A stretch of 64,000 nucleotides of DNA from Embiotoca jacksoni (lineage: Eukaryota > Chordata > Actinopteri > Embiotocidae): assembly GCA_022577435.1 (NCBI GenBank), contig JAKOON010000017.1:13881528-13945527 (forward strand). Reading direction: 5' to 3'. The notes beneath the pieces are model-generated. The model saw only the letters and a list, made by a program, of their open reading frames with translations. It made no database searches and was not told where the DNA came from. Position 1 is the first letter of the stretch; every line of letters begins with the position of its first letter. Of this stretch, positions 31,995-41,820 are shown in pieces. Made by a program: the position numbers and the translations under genes.

Positions 31995-33285
31995 TTCTGG
32001 AAATCTCAGCAATACCAATGTAAACAATACCATTCATGATAAATGTATGTGCTTCAAGTAAAAAAAAAATGTTTTATGGAAAGTTATCTGGAAAAACATT
32101 AACAGAAAAAGTAAAAGAAATAAAAAGATGTTCAACAGTTCAGACAATAAAGCATTCAGGGCATGCACGAGAATTTTTAACCTTATTGAACAAAATTTAA
32201 ATATACAAACAATGCATACAAGTACTCAATATTATATCGTACAGAAAAAAACTATAATATAGGTTTAGATAAATAACATTTTAAAAAGTGCAGGTAAAAT
32301 TATGCATATCTTACATTAATGAAATTATGATGACAAAATAAATTCTCTTCTGTAAATTCAGTATATAGTTGGACAGTTTTGATATTTATTTCAGTGTTTA
32401 GACATTTAGGGTCTTCACATATTCTTACTTCCTGTGCCGATTGGAGGCTGCTGGAAACGAATGACTGCAACGACTCCGTTCCCTGCTGCTGCCATGAGAC
32501 GGAGAATCAGGGCACATGTAGGTGAAGAAAAATGTAGAACCTGGATAATATTCTGATATAAGAAATCATGCTTTCCATCTAGTACGACTTGTGCAGACAA
32601 ACTTTGTCAACGTTATCTTTGCTCAAAGCCACAGGACTCTATAAACTTCGTACACGACCACCAACAATGTTCCTTTGTTCCATCCAAGTCCAGCGTTGCT
32701 CTCCGGCTCTCACCGAACACTCAGCCATGTTCTCCTCAGTTACAGCATGAAGCACGTTTGGGAGGAAACGTATTTACAGTGACTTACATAGAGAGTTTGT
32801 AAATTCAAATTTAAAAGAAGTAACCGTCTTGTCCGTCATCATCTTCATCCTTCTCTTCATCGGACTCCTCCATCTCCTCCTTGGCAGCTTCCTGCTCCTC
32901 CACAGCCTATATTCAAGTTGAAAAAACTATCCTCAAGTTGAAAAAACTATTCTCAAACAAATTATTTTAGTTTAAGTTCATTGTTCTATTTGGAAAAGTT
33001 CAAGATCAAATCTTGAACTTTTAGTTTAAAATTTGTGTTTTTCATTTACTTATTTTTTTCAAAATAACCACATTTTTGGCCCTGATTTGGCTCTATAAAC
33101 CTGTACAGGTAAAATTTAATTAACGGTGTGACCAAAGATACTGTTAACTATTTAATTTATCTAATATTTATCATGAACAACTAGTCAGTAAAGGTCTGTA
33201 GTTGGTTGACGGCATTCTGTTACTCAACTGGTACAGTGCAAAGGGAAATTCAGCAGTTCACACATAAAACACTCAGAAGACTTCA
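31995..33285. other. AT-rich intergenic DNA upstream of lonp1
   Basis: Mostly AT-rich with no coding exon apart from the small minus-strand acidic exon candidate at 32811-32906. A short direct repeat of TTCAAGTTGAAAAAACTAT occurs at about 32912-32950. Confidence 0.45.
32811..32906 (-). CDS. Candidate terminal exon encoding an acidic C-terminus (orphan)
   Basis: On the minus strand an acceptor-like TATAG precedes a 32-codon open segment rich in Glu and Asp: AVEEQEAAKEEMEESDEEK, then DEDDDGQDGYFF and a TAA stop. Composition and codon use look coding, and acidic C-terminal tails are common in nuclear and chaperone proteins, but I cannot assign a family. No matching upstream minus-strand exon was recognised between 33 and 41 kb. 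It could be a pseudogene fragment or a chance GA-rich tract. Confidence 0.25.
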   Translation of the reverse strand, partial: AVEEQEAAKEEMEESDEEKDEDDDGQDGYFF

Positions 33286-33289
33286 TGTA

Positions 33290-34485
33290 CAGTGCATCTG
33301 GAAAGTATTCACAGCGCTTCACTTTTTACACATTTTGTTATGTTACAGCCTTATTCTAAAATGGATTAAATAAAAAAAAATATTCAAAATTCTACACACA
33401 ATATCCCATAATGACAAAGTGAAAAACGTTTGTTTAAAATTTTTGCAAATCTATTAAAAATAAAAAAATAAAATATAACATACATAAGTATTCACAGCCT
33501 TTGCTCAATACTTTGTTGAAGCACCTTTGGCAGAAATTACAGCCTCAAGTCTTTTTGAGTATGATGCTACAAGCTCGGCACCTATTTCTGGGCAGTTTCT
33601 CCCGTTCTTCTTTGCAGGACCTCTGAAGCTCCATCAGGTTGGATGGGGAGCGTCGGTGCACAGACATCTTCAGATCTCTCCAGAGATGTTCAATCGGGTT
33701 CAAGTCTGGGCTCTGCCTGGGCCTCTCAAAGACATTCACAGAGTTGTCCCGAAGACACTCCTTTGTTATCTTGGCTGTGTGCTTCGGGTCGTTGTCCTGT
33801 TGGAAGATGAACCTTCGCCCCAGTCTGAGGTCCAGAGCTCTCTGGAGAAGGTTTTCATCAAGGATGTCTCTGTACATCGCTGCATTCATCTTTCCCTCCA
33901 TCCTGACTAGTCTCCCAGTTCCTGCTGCTGAAAAACATCCCCACAGCATGATGCTGCCACCACCATGCTTCACCGTAGAGATGGTATTGGCCAGGTGATG
34001 AGCGGTCCCTGGTTTCCTCCAAACATGACGCTTGGCATTCAGGCCAAAGAGTTCAATCTTTGTTTCATCAGACCAGAGAATTTAGTTTCTCCTGGTCTGA
34101 CAGTCCTTCAGGTGCCTTTTGGTAAACTCCAGGTGGGCTGTCATGAGCCTTTTACTGAGGAGTGTCTTCTGTCTGGCCACTCTACCATACAGGCCTGCTT
34201 GGTGGAGTGCTGCAGAGATGGTTGTCCTTCTGGAAGGTTCTCCTCTCTTCACAGAGCAACGTTGGAGCTCTGTCAGAGTGACCATCAGGTTCTTGGTCAC
34301 CTCCCTGACTGAGGCTCTTCTCCCCCGATCGCTCAGTTTGGCCGGGCGGCCGACTCTAGGAAGAGTCCTGGTGGTTCAAACTTCCACATTTTGAGGAAAA
34401 AAATGAATTTAATCCATTTTGGAATAAGGCTGTAACATAAAATGTGGAAAAACTGAAGCGTTGTGAATACTTTCCGGATGCACTG
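33290..34485 (-). mobile_element. Tc1/mariner element, 1196 bp, intact terminal repeats and TA duplication
   Basis: Both ends start CAGTGCATC(T/C)GGAAAGTA and form inverted repeats of about 80 bp. The element is flanked by TA on each side (33288-33289 and 34486-34487). The minus strand encodes the C-terminal two thirds of a Tc1 transposase. At about 1.2 kb it is shorter than a full 1.6-kb Tc1, the missing part being the N-terminal DNA-binding region. It could in principle be moved by a transposase acting in trans. Confidence 0.93.
33545..34380 (-). pseudogene. Tc1 transposase, N-truncated with an in-frame stop
   Basis: The minus strand reads VGRPAKLSDRGRRASVREV, KRLMTAHLEFTKRHLKDC and QTRRN, then a TAA, then ILWSDETKIELFGLNAKRH, MLWGCFSAAGTGRL, FQQDNDPKHTAK and SPDLNPIEHLW. 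The DDE residues sit in WSDE, QQDND and NPIEH. The stop lies just before WSDE at about 34082. The frame is otherwise nearly continuous, so this copy is fairly young. Confidence 0.88.
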
Positions 34486-34487
34486 TA

Positions 34488-35611
34488 TTTTACAACATTA
34501 TATAGAATATGTATTTCAAATATATATATATATATACATATACAGATATATATATATATAGTCAGGAGTATGATGTGTGTAATCTGAGACCATCTCACAG
34601 TTTCTAGTTTTCAGTGCAGTTAAAGCAACTCTTCTTAGTTGTTCAACTCAGTCTCATTTGATTTATAGAAATAAAGGATTCTTTGTGATACTATTTTGTA
34701 AACATGAATGTCACCATGAACTTCAGTATCAACATTTCTGTCGGAGCACTGATGGGATAACGAAAGAGGGATCATATTTTTCTCATATGAGCTTCTCCTC
34801 ATCGACTCAATATGAAATCAAGGTTCGAATTTAAGATCCTTAGGATGTTGCATCCTACTGGGTGGAGACCTCTGCTTCATTTTGAGACTATTTTAGCAGC
34901 TGTTAACCAATCAGTGTGCAGCAAAACCGACAACAACCATTGCAACTACATTTAGAAAAAAACACTGCACTTTCATGCCATCGCACGTAAAGACGGTGAC
35001 TCGTTGCTGATCGGTCCAGAACCTCTAAAAGAAATGTGTCTAAAAGCAACCACACCCTTCAGGATAAAGGTGGAGAATAAAGTCATCAATGATAATGATC
35101 TTTTCTTGAAATGGAATTACATATTTCTTTAAAAACCTCCAAATTACAAAGTTATTTAAAGTTACAATCTCAAAAATCTCTGTTTCTTATTCTCTTTGGC
35201 AGCACCTATGCTATTACACAAGGTGTAATTGTAGATGTGTTGTTGGACTTCATATTCCAATCAAGTGTGACCAAAATGCAGTTATTTGTTTACCCTTGTT
35301 CAGAGCGCCATGTCTATTTTTGTTGTCAACTACATGTGACAAGTGAAAAATAGCAAAACATCTTCTGTGTAGATAACATGCTGCAGCCACAACGCAGGGC
35401 ACATGTACGACATGCATCTTTCACATGCTGTGTGGTAACATGGACGCCAAAAAGAAAGTCAAGACGTTCCCTGACCGTTAAACACAAGTTGCACAGGCAG
35501 TGAGGTCCAGTCCTGAGCCTGTCGTTAGCCCCACCTACCTCCTCTGGGGGAACGACCACTGCTGGGTGATAGAGAAAGCTTCACTAACTGAGCACCCAGC
35601 TTGTTCACTTC

Positions 35612-35651
<40 letters not shown>

Positions 35652-36443
35652 TAAGTGGACCACAGGATCAATCACGGCTGTGTTACCTCATATAGATATT
35701 TAATGAAAATATTCAGGATTTTTACATGAAAGGAAACTTTGACAGACATGTAAAATGAAGTCTAACTGGTGGAGGCAGTAGGGAGGTCCGGTCACCACAT
35801 CTTCCGTCTCTTGCTGGGGGATTCCATGATGTTACTCTAAAGATCCTAAAAACTCCTCCAGCATCATTCGGGTCGTCCCTGTGGCCTCCTCATGTTCCTC
35901 CATCCTCCATGTTGATCTCCCTCCAGGTGCCTGAGCTCCTGTCCTGTCCTCCTTTCATTTCAGACGCTTTAATCCACCATTTTGTTCTTTCATTCACTCC
36001 TCAGAGCTCCTGACTGCAGGTCACGTAGGAAAGTAGATCAACTATTCATTTGAGAGCTTCACCTTGAAGCCCAGCTCGTTCTTCATCCTAACAGACCATT
36101 AGAGCGTCCACATCGCTGCAGACGGAGCTCCAACCTCCTCCCTACCATCACTGGTGAACCAGACTCAGAGAGACTCTGTTCACTCTCTCCACCGGCTCCA
36201 AGAAGTTGGCACATAGTTGTGATTACAGTTTTCCTCTTTTTTTTTTTAACCCCAACAGGCTTTACGATCAGACAAACATCTTTTTCCACAGTGTCTGCAT
36301 CAGCTTGTTTCAGGACTTCGTTGAACATCCTGAGAGTGTTGAACACGTCAGGATGTCCACCAGACAAAGTTGTGATGTTCGTCTGCACAGATAACGATAA
36401 TATTCTGAACTCTGCTTGTCCTCGTCCCTCCAGACAGCTCGCC
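34488..36443. other. Intergenic DNA, (ATA)n and (AAT)n microsatellites, no gene recognised
   Basis: Contains an (AT)n/ATAC tract at about 34520-34560 and an (AAT)n tract at about 35612-35649. Short open frames here show no codon bias or family resemblance. Confidence 0.45.
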
Positions 36444-36644
36444 GTCCCTCTGCCGGTGGGGGACTGTGTGTTCAGCCTCAGCTGGCTGCTGCCCACCTAC
36501 TTCCTGTTTGCAGTAACCTACGACGTCCTGGATACCCTGGCCGACGTGGCCCATTACCCGCCTCTCTACGGCCACGTGCAGCAGCCACACATCCACAACC
36601 TGAGTGGGAGCTCAGCAGCAGCCAACCTGTCCATCCTGCTCTGA
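36444..36644 (+). CDS. Orphan terminal exon of a putative membrane protein
   Basis: A pyrimidine-rich acceptor (CCCTCCAG) precedes an open segment of about 66 codons (QLAVPLPVGDCVFSLSWLLP through SAAANLSILL) ending in TGA at 36642-36644. It has a strong C/G third-position bias unlike the surrounding DNA. It includes a hydrophobic stretch (VFSLSWLLPTYFLFAVTY) and two N-glycosylation-like sites (NLSG, NLSI). An AATAAA follows at 36935-36940. I do not recognise the family, and no upstream exon was found on the plus strand within 4 kb. It may be the last exon of a gene with a long intron, or a stranded fragment. The left edge assumes the exon begins after the CCAG. Confidence 0.35.
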   Translation, partial: VPLPVGDCVFSLSWLLPTYFLFAVTYDVLDTLADVAHYPPLYGHVQQPHIHNLSGSSAAANLSILL

Positions 36645-36934
36645 TCCAGCTGGATCCGACATGAACAGTGCTAAAAATCAAGTGCTTTTATCTTGTAGTG
36701 TCACTAAACAAGCTCCTGATTCATTTTTAAAGATAACAATTACCTGTTTCTACTTTTGGTGACCTTTCTTTTTGAATTATTTTGCTTTTAGCTGCACTTT
36801 CCTAAAACCACTTATCATTTTGCTGTTGCATCACCAACAGTGTGGTCAGTGGTGCAACAGATGCTTCCACGACAGAGGCTGTCTCTGCTCATGTAAACTA
36901 TACAACAGTCTGTCTGTTTGTCTTTTTAAGTTCC

Positions 36935-36940
36935 AATAAA
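36935..36940 (+). terminator. Polyadenylation signal downstream of the orphan exon
   Basis: AATAAA about 290 bp after the stop at 36644, the expected distance for a short 3' UTR. Confidence 0.3.
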
Positions 36941-36944
36941 CTAA

Positions 36945-38104
36945 AACTATTCATGTATGCCAACACACCTGGAGCCACATGTATGAAGATTTGTACCAAC
37001 GAAACATTTCATATTCATTATCCATAAAGTTAGGCAACAAAACGTGCACAAATACATCAGCCTGAGCGTACGCATTGTTTTTTCTAGAAAGTATAATGTG
37101 TGATAAATTCAGTTAAAATCTTAGAATCAAGCTTTGTTTTTTGAAGTTTCCTCAGCAGCCTGTAGATGGGCAAAAAAAACCAAAACATTTATAAACTTAA
37201 AACATTTTATTTTCATAGCTTCATCCACCACTTCTAGAATAATCCATTCTTCAACATAGGTAGATCTTGTAAATATGTCCAACAGTTTGACTAAAAGGCT
37301 TCTCAGATATCAAAGAAGTGCACAACAATTCAGTTCCTCTCACATCCGGGTGTCGACATCAAATGAATGAAAGGCTACGTTTATTTTTCCTGCAGGACTC
37401 CTGTCAGTCTGAGCCACTGACTGTATTTAAAGATGGACGTCAGTCACCACTTCCTCCCACTGTACAACATCTGACACTAATGTTATTTTATAATGTTATT
37501 TGCAACCAGTCTTCTCAGTAGGGACTGTGTGTGAAAGTGAGGTCTCACCTCTTTTGGAAACATCTGGTAAAATATAACCCAGTTTTATAGAAACTACATA
37601 AATAAATAAAAAGCATGCAGCCAACCTGAACTTTGACCCAGTTTACTGCAGAATGACTCTTAATGGTTTAAAACAGAAATATAAATCACACAGTTAAAGA
37701 GAAGAAAAGTCAACATCGGTCCACTGATGTCTCTGTGACTACTTCATTCAGCTGTCAATCATGACGACATATCATCAAATAACTGATCAATAACAAACTG
37801 ATGGAAAAACTGAACAAACTATTGTTGCTATGATAAGAAGAACTTCAAACATGACAGAAACTAGTTTAGATATTTTGAGGTCTACTTAGATTTTTGAGTT
37901 TGGCTCATATCCACTATACTGCAACCATCCACCAGGTGGCGATGGAAATATTTAGACTTCACTTCTGTGGAGCTGTGGTTTCGTCCATGATTACATACAG
38001 TCTGTGGTCTGCATACATACAAGTCCTCTGAGGTGTTTGACAGGGAATGATTCAATGATGGATATCCGCAATACATATCCAGTGAGACATCTGGTGTCCA
38101 CCTA
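36945..38104. other. Intergenic DNA, nothing recognised
   Basis: AT-rich; no exon, RNA gene or repeat could be supported. Confidence 0.4.
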
Positions 38105-38321
38105 TTAACCCTCGTGTTGTCCTCGGGTCAAAATGACCTGCAGCTGTGTTCAACCAAGTTCTATTTTATTTCTATATTTTTTGGGATCATAGGTCATCAT
38201 TCTTTAAAGAAACCCTCACAGCCTCCTTGTCACCAATGATCCCAAAAAATATGAAAATAAAATAGAACTTGGTTGAACACAGCTGCGGGTCATTTTGACC
38301 CGAGGACAACAGGGGGGTTAA
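38105..38321. mobile_element. piggyBac-like fold-back MITE with TTAA ends
   Basis: Bounded by TTAA at 38105-38108 and 38318-38321. The two arms (about 85 bp each) are near-perfect inverted copies containing GTTGTCCTCGGGTCAAAATG, TGTTCAACCAAGTTCTATTTT and TTTTTTGGGATCAT, around a loop of about 45 bp. The CCC(T)...GTTGTCCTCGGGTCA terminus and TTAA duplication are typical of a widespread teleost piggyBac-derived MITE. No coding capacity. Confidence 0.88.
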
Positions 38322-38652
38322 ACTGTAGACATACATTTTATCTGCATATGTACAGACTCTGTGGTTTATAATGAGTGACATGCAGCAAATGTTTTTTTCA
38401 GGATTTGTTTTTGTGGGAAAAACATAAAAGTTTTACACTAATTTGGTCTTAACACAGCTCTCAAGGGGATCTTTAATATTTGCTGCAGCATTTCCATCAA
38501 TAAGATGTTCTTCAGGCCAAAATCTCACATTTGTGTGATTTTTCATCTCACACCAAAGCACTGTTCCTCAAATAATGGTTTCATATTATTTGTGAGGTAG
38601 TCGCCGTATGTTTGTTTGTTTCTCAGTTCTCTTGTCACTCTTCTGTCCAGAA

Positions 38653-39345
38653 ACTACAACGTGTCCCCGAGTTCCTACTTCGTGTCTTCCGGTGAGAAAT
38701 GCCCCTTCATCTGCTCCCTCGACCACGACGACGGGACGCGGCGCTGCCGTGACGTTCCTGCTCCCTGGGACGACGGGACCACCTGCTCCCTGGCTCACCT
38801 GCTCCCTGGCTCACCTGCTCCCTGGGACGACGGGACCACCTGCTCCCTGGCTCACCTGCTCACCTGCTCCCTGGCTCACCTGCTCCCTGGGACGACGGGA
38901 CCACCTGCTCCCTGGCTCACCTGCTCACCTGCTCCCTGGCTCCTCCCCGAGGCGGTTCCCCTGGAAACGAGTCGGTCCCCGCGGTTGTCGGGGCTGGCGC
39001 CGCCTCTTGTGTCAACGGGAACGTGTCCTACAGTGTGTCACGCCGGAGACCACAACCCCAACAGGGGAGCCACTAACTTCGACAACGTCGGCTCCGCTTT
39101 GATCTGAGCACAGCAGGGGGTCGAGACCTCAACCGAGCACCAACACTGTACTTTCAAAGTTAATAATGGCAGCACCTCATTTCTGAGGATGAGATGCTGA
39201 TGTACTACAAGATGTGTACTTCTATCTGATTTTTATGGCGTCTGCCTCCAGGTTGTCCCGCTGGAGGGATGGACAGACGTGATGTACATGGTGATGGACG
39301 CTCATTCCTTCTGGAGTTTCCTTTTCTTCATGCTCGTCACTGTGG
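38653..39345 (+). pseudogene. T-type voltage-gated calcium channel fragment (domain I pore loop), broken
   Basis: Two exon-like pieces. The first starts after a TGTCCAG acceptor and reads NYNVSPSSYF, CPFICSLDHDDGTRRCRDVP, then in a shifted frame SCVNGNVSYSV, then GDHNPNRGATNFDNVGSALI. It stops at a TGA where a donor is expected. The second (from about 39253) reads VVPLEGWTDVMYMVMDAHSF and WSFLFFMLVTV. These match the extracellular loop and the selectivity-filter region of domain I of CACNA1G/H/I-type channels (NPxxGAINFDN, LEGW, VMDAHSF). A 40-60-bp GC-rich minisatellite has expanded inside the first piece, the frame shifts at least once, and no GT donor follows GSALI. A real but diverged exon pair with assembly errors cannot be excluded. 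Confidence 0.6.
38748..38945. repeat. GC-rich minisatellite inside the calcium-channel fragment
   Basis: Repeats of CTCCCTGGGACGACGGGACC and ACCTGCTCCCTGGCTC blocks, about four partial higher-order copies. It corresponds to the variable extracellular loop of the channel. Confidence 0.85.
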
Positions 39346-39349
39346 TAAA

Positions 39350-41640
39350 AACCTACTTGTCTTTGTTCATGTTTTACTTCATATTTACTGTACAAAATGA
39401 CCCTCTCTCAAAGTCTGAATCATGTTTAGGCATGTTTCCATGGTGGGAACTCTGGAGCAGGTCATAACCAACAGAACGGACCATTGAATGACCAGTTTCT
39501 GTTGTTCTGTCAGGCTGCTTTTAGGGGAGGATTATGAATGAGTTTGAGTAGTTTTGATGTAGTCCAGAACATCTGGCCCAGCGGTGCTCATAGCCTGCGC
39601 CTGAACATCTGGGGCCGTATTCATAACAGTAGACAATTAGGATTTAGCAATTCTTCATTTAGCAATCACAACACGGCACACTGGTGCAGTGGTTCAGTGA
39701 TTCAAAATGTAAAAGAAAAATATATATTATCTGAATAAATACAAATATTTCACAGTACCGTTCACATACTCTGGCATTTCTATAACAGCTGGTGGCTCCT
39801 CTGCCGGCGGTGGGAGAAAGGAGGAGAGCTGGTGCTGCAGCTGCTGGACCTGGGGGGCCGTAAAGAAAGTTATTCAACTTATAAAAGACGTTCTGTACAC
39901 CGAGATGGTTTTTAATACCGTAAATAAAGTTATTCAACTTATAAAAGTGTTCCCGGGCTTCTTTTCCAATGACCGCCCGTTTAGTGGAGTTGATCGGCCT
40001 CCCTGTGGGGCCTGAAGTTGTGTCTGTGACAGGGAAATGCTCTAACTCCACGGGTTGCTATGGTTACTCAGGCTGGGCTCACGAGAGCACAATGGAGAAG
40101 AAAAAAGGAAACGGAAGTTGATGATTAGGCTCCATCTTTGACCCCGCTTTTAAATTTTAAAACATTTAACAGTATAATGTGAAGGAAAGACACTGAGGGT
40201 CGAAGGATGGTGTCGGCGGTGGTAGAAGTTCTCCGACCAAAACAGCTAAATAAATATTCTCCATGACAAGTTAGTCCAGAAGTAGCAGCAACATGTGGTT
40301 AGTCGAAAAGTAAGTCTTCAAGTTTGGTACAATTATACATGACATCATCAGATTATTAATAGTTAATAGTAAATTAATAATAATACCAGGACTAGAAATG
40401 ATTCCCGAATGATTGAAGTGATCTATTTATCCAAAGTGGAAACTAAAGAAAGTAATTAATTAAATCAATCTTTGGTGAGGTCACTCTCTTTCAAACTGCA
40501 CCATCTCTCCTCGGTTCACCTGAACACCGTTGTTCATGTTACCTGTCGGGTCGGTTGTGGAGCCGTCCGGTTCTTCTGTGGATCCAGCCCGAGTCCATCA
40601 GGTTCTCACCACTTGCTGCAGGACTCCTTGTTCTTCTCGTGGCTGAAGAGCTCGTCTGTTCTTTCCAACTCCTCGTTCTCCCTGATGGTGGATCGGACTC
40701 TAAACATCGGACTGTTCCAGTCATACTTCAGATGTGAAAATAAATGTAACTTTCTATATATTTGAGGAATTAAACCTTTGACTCTCTTTGAAACGATGCT
40801 TAAAGATAAAGTTGATGTACTTGAGGAGGTGACACAATTTAAAAAAAAATATGAATAAATACAAAAAAAACAGTCACAAAGAAAAAATAAATTCATGCCA
40901 ACATTTATCAAACCTTCAGATTGATGATCAGAACCTCCTCATTGATGGACAGATGGAACCGGTCTCATTTAAACCTCTGACTTACTTTTTACTGTTCTGA
41001 CATTGATGTTCAATAAATGGTTAAAAAAGGTCATTTTCATTGTGGTGTTTAAGTACGTCACCTTTAACTGTGTAGATTAATAAAAAAAATAATCAAATGT
41101 TTGATTATTAAAACGTGTTTCAGAAGCCTGTGATTTCCAGCGGATGTACTTTTATGACTGAACACTGCTTCCACGCTGCTGTTCTTCCAAACGGCTCATT
41201 TTGTAACAGTAGCAGAGACACAGTCTGAAGACAGATGTGGTGAATGTGAAGGACATATAATAAGACTCGCATCATGTTGTGTATGGAAGCATCTGATTGT
41301 GTCATGTTTCCACCCATTTATTCAGCTTCTTCCTTTACGGCCATCAAATATGTCCCAACATATATGGAAAACATGATAGGTAGGAAAACATCAGGAACCA
41401 GATGTGCAAATAAAACTATAAATGCTCCAGAAGTCTTCCCTCTCCTTTCTGCAGGACTGAGTGATGCCATACAGACTATTAAAAGAGTAATGAGAACATC
41501 CATCACCTCCGACCATCAGCTCACAGCTGACTGAACAAAGTGGAGGAGCTGTAGTTTCCAGAAACCCAAACTGAAAGCAGAGATGAAAATGAACAATATT
41601 CCTGGAAAGGTGTAAAATCAGCGGGTCAAAGATCCACATC
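39350..41640. other. Intergenic DNA downstream of dohh, no gene supported
   Basis: A GGGGCCGTATTCATAA motif at about 39611 resembles the termini of fish PIF/Harbinger-type elements. A duplicated segment with core AAAGTTATTCAACTTATAAAAG occurs at about 39863 and 39925. Open frames here (for example 39659-40051 minus and 40472-40765 plus) look accidental. Confidence 0.4.
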
Positions 41641-41646
41641 TGCTAT

Positions 41647-41652
41647 TTTATT
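41647..41652 (-). terminator. dohh: dohh polyadenylation signal
   Basis: AATAAA on the minus strand, about 170 bp beyond the dohh stop codon at 41821-41823. Confidence 0.55.
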
Positions 41653-41820
41653 TCTGCATCTGAATGCAGCGCCATCTTTAGGGGAACAACATGAAGGGCT
41701 GTCTGGTCTGTTTTTCCGGCTGAGTTCTGGATTTTATGAGCCGAGTATTTTTCATGCTGTTGAGGCTTCGTCCCGTACGATCCCAGTTTTGGTTTGAGCA
41801 GCTTTTCTTAATAGTGGGCT

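Noticed and set aside
39659..40051. 130-codon minus frame with a duplicated KLNNFxYG motif
   Set aside because: The motif comes from a direct repeat of noncoding sequence, probably transposon-related. No codon bias or splice support.
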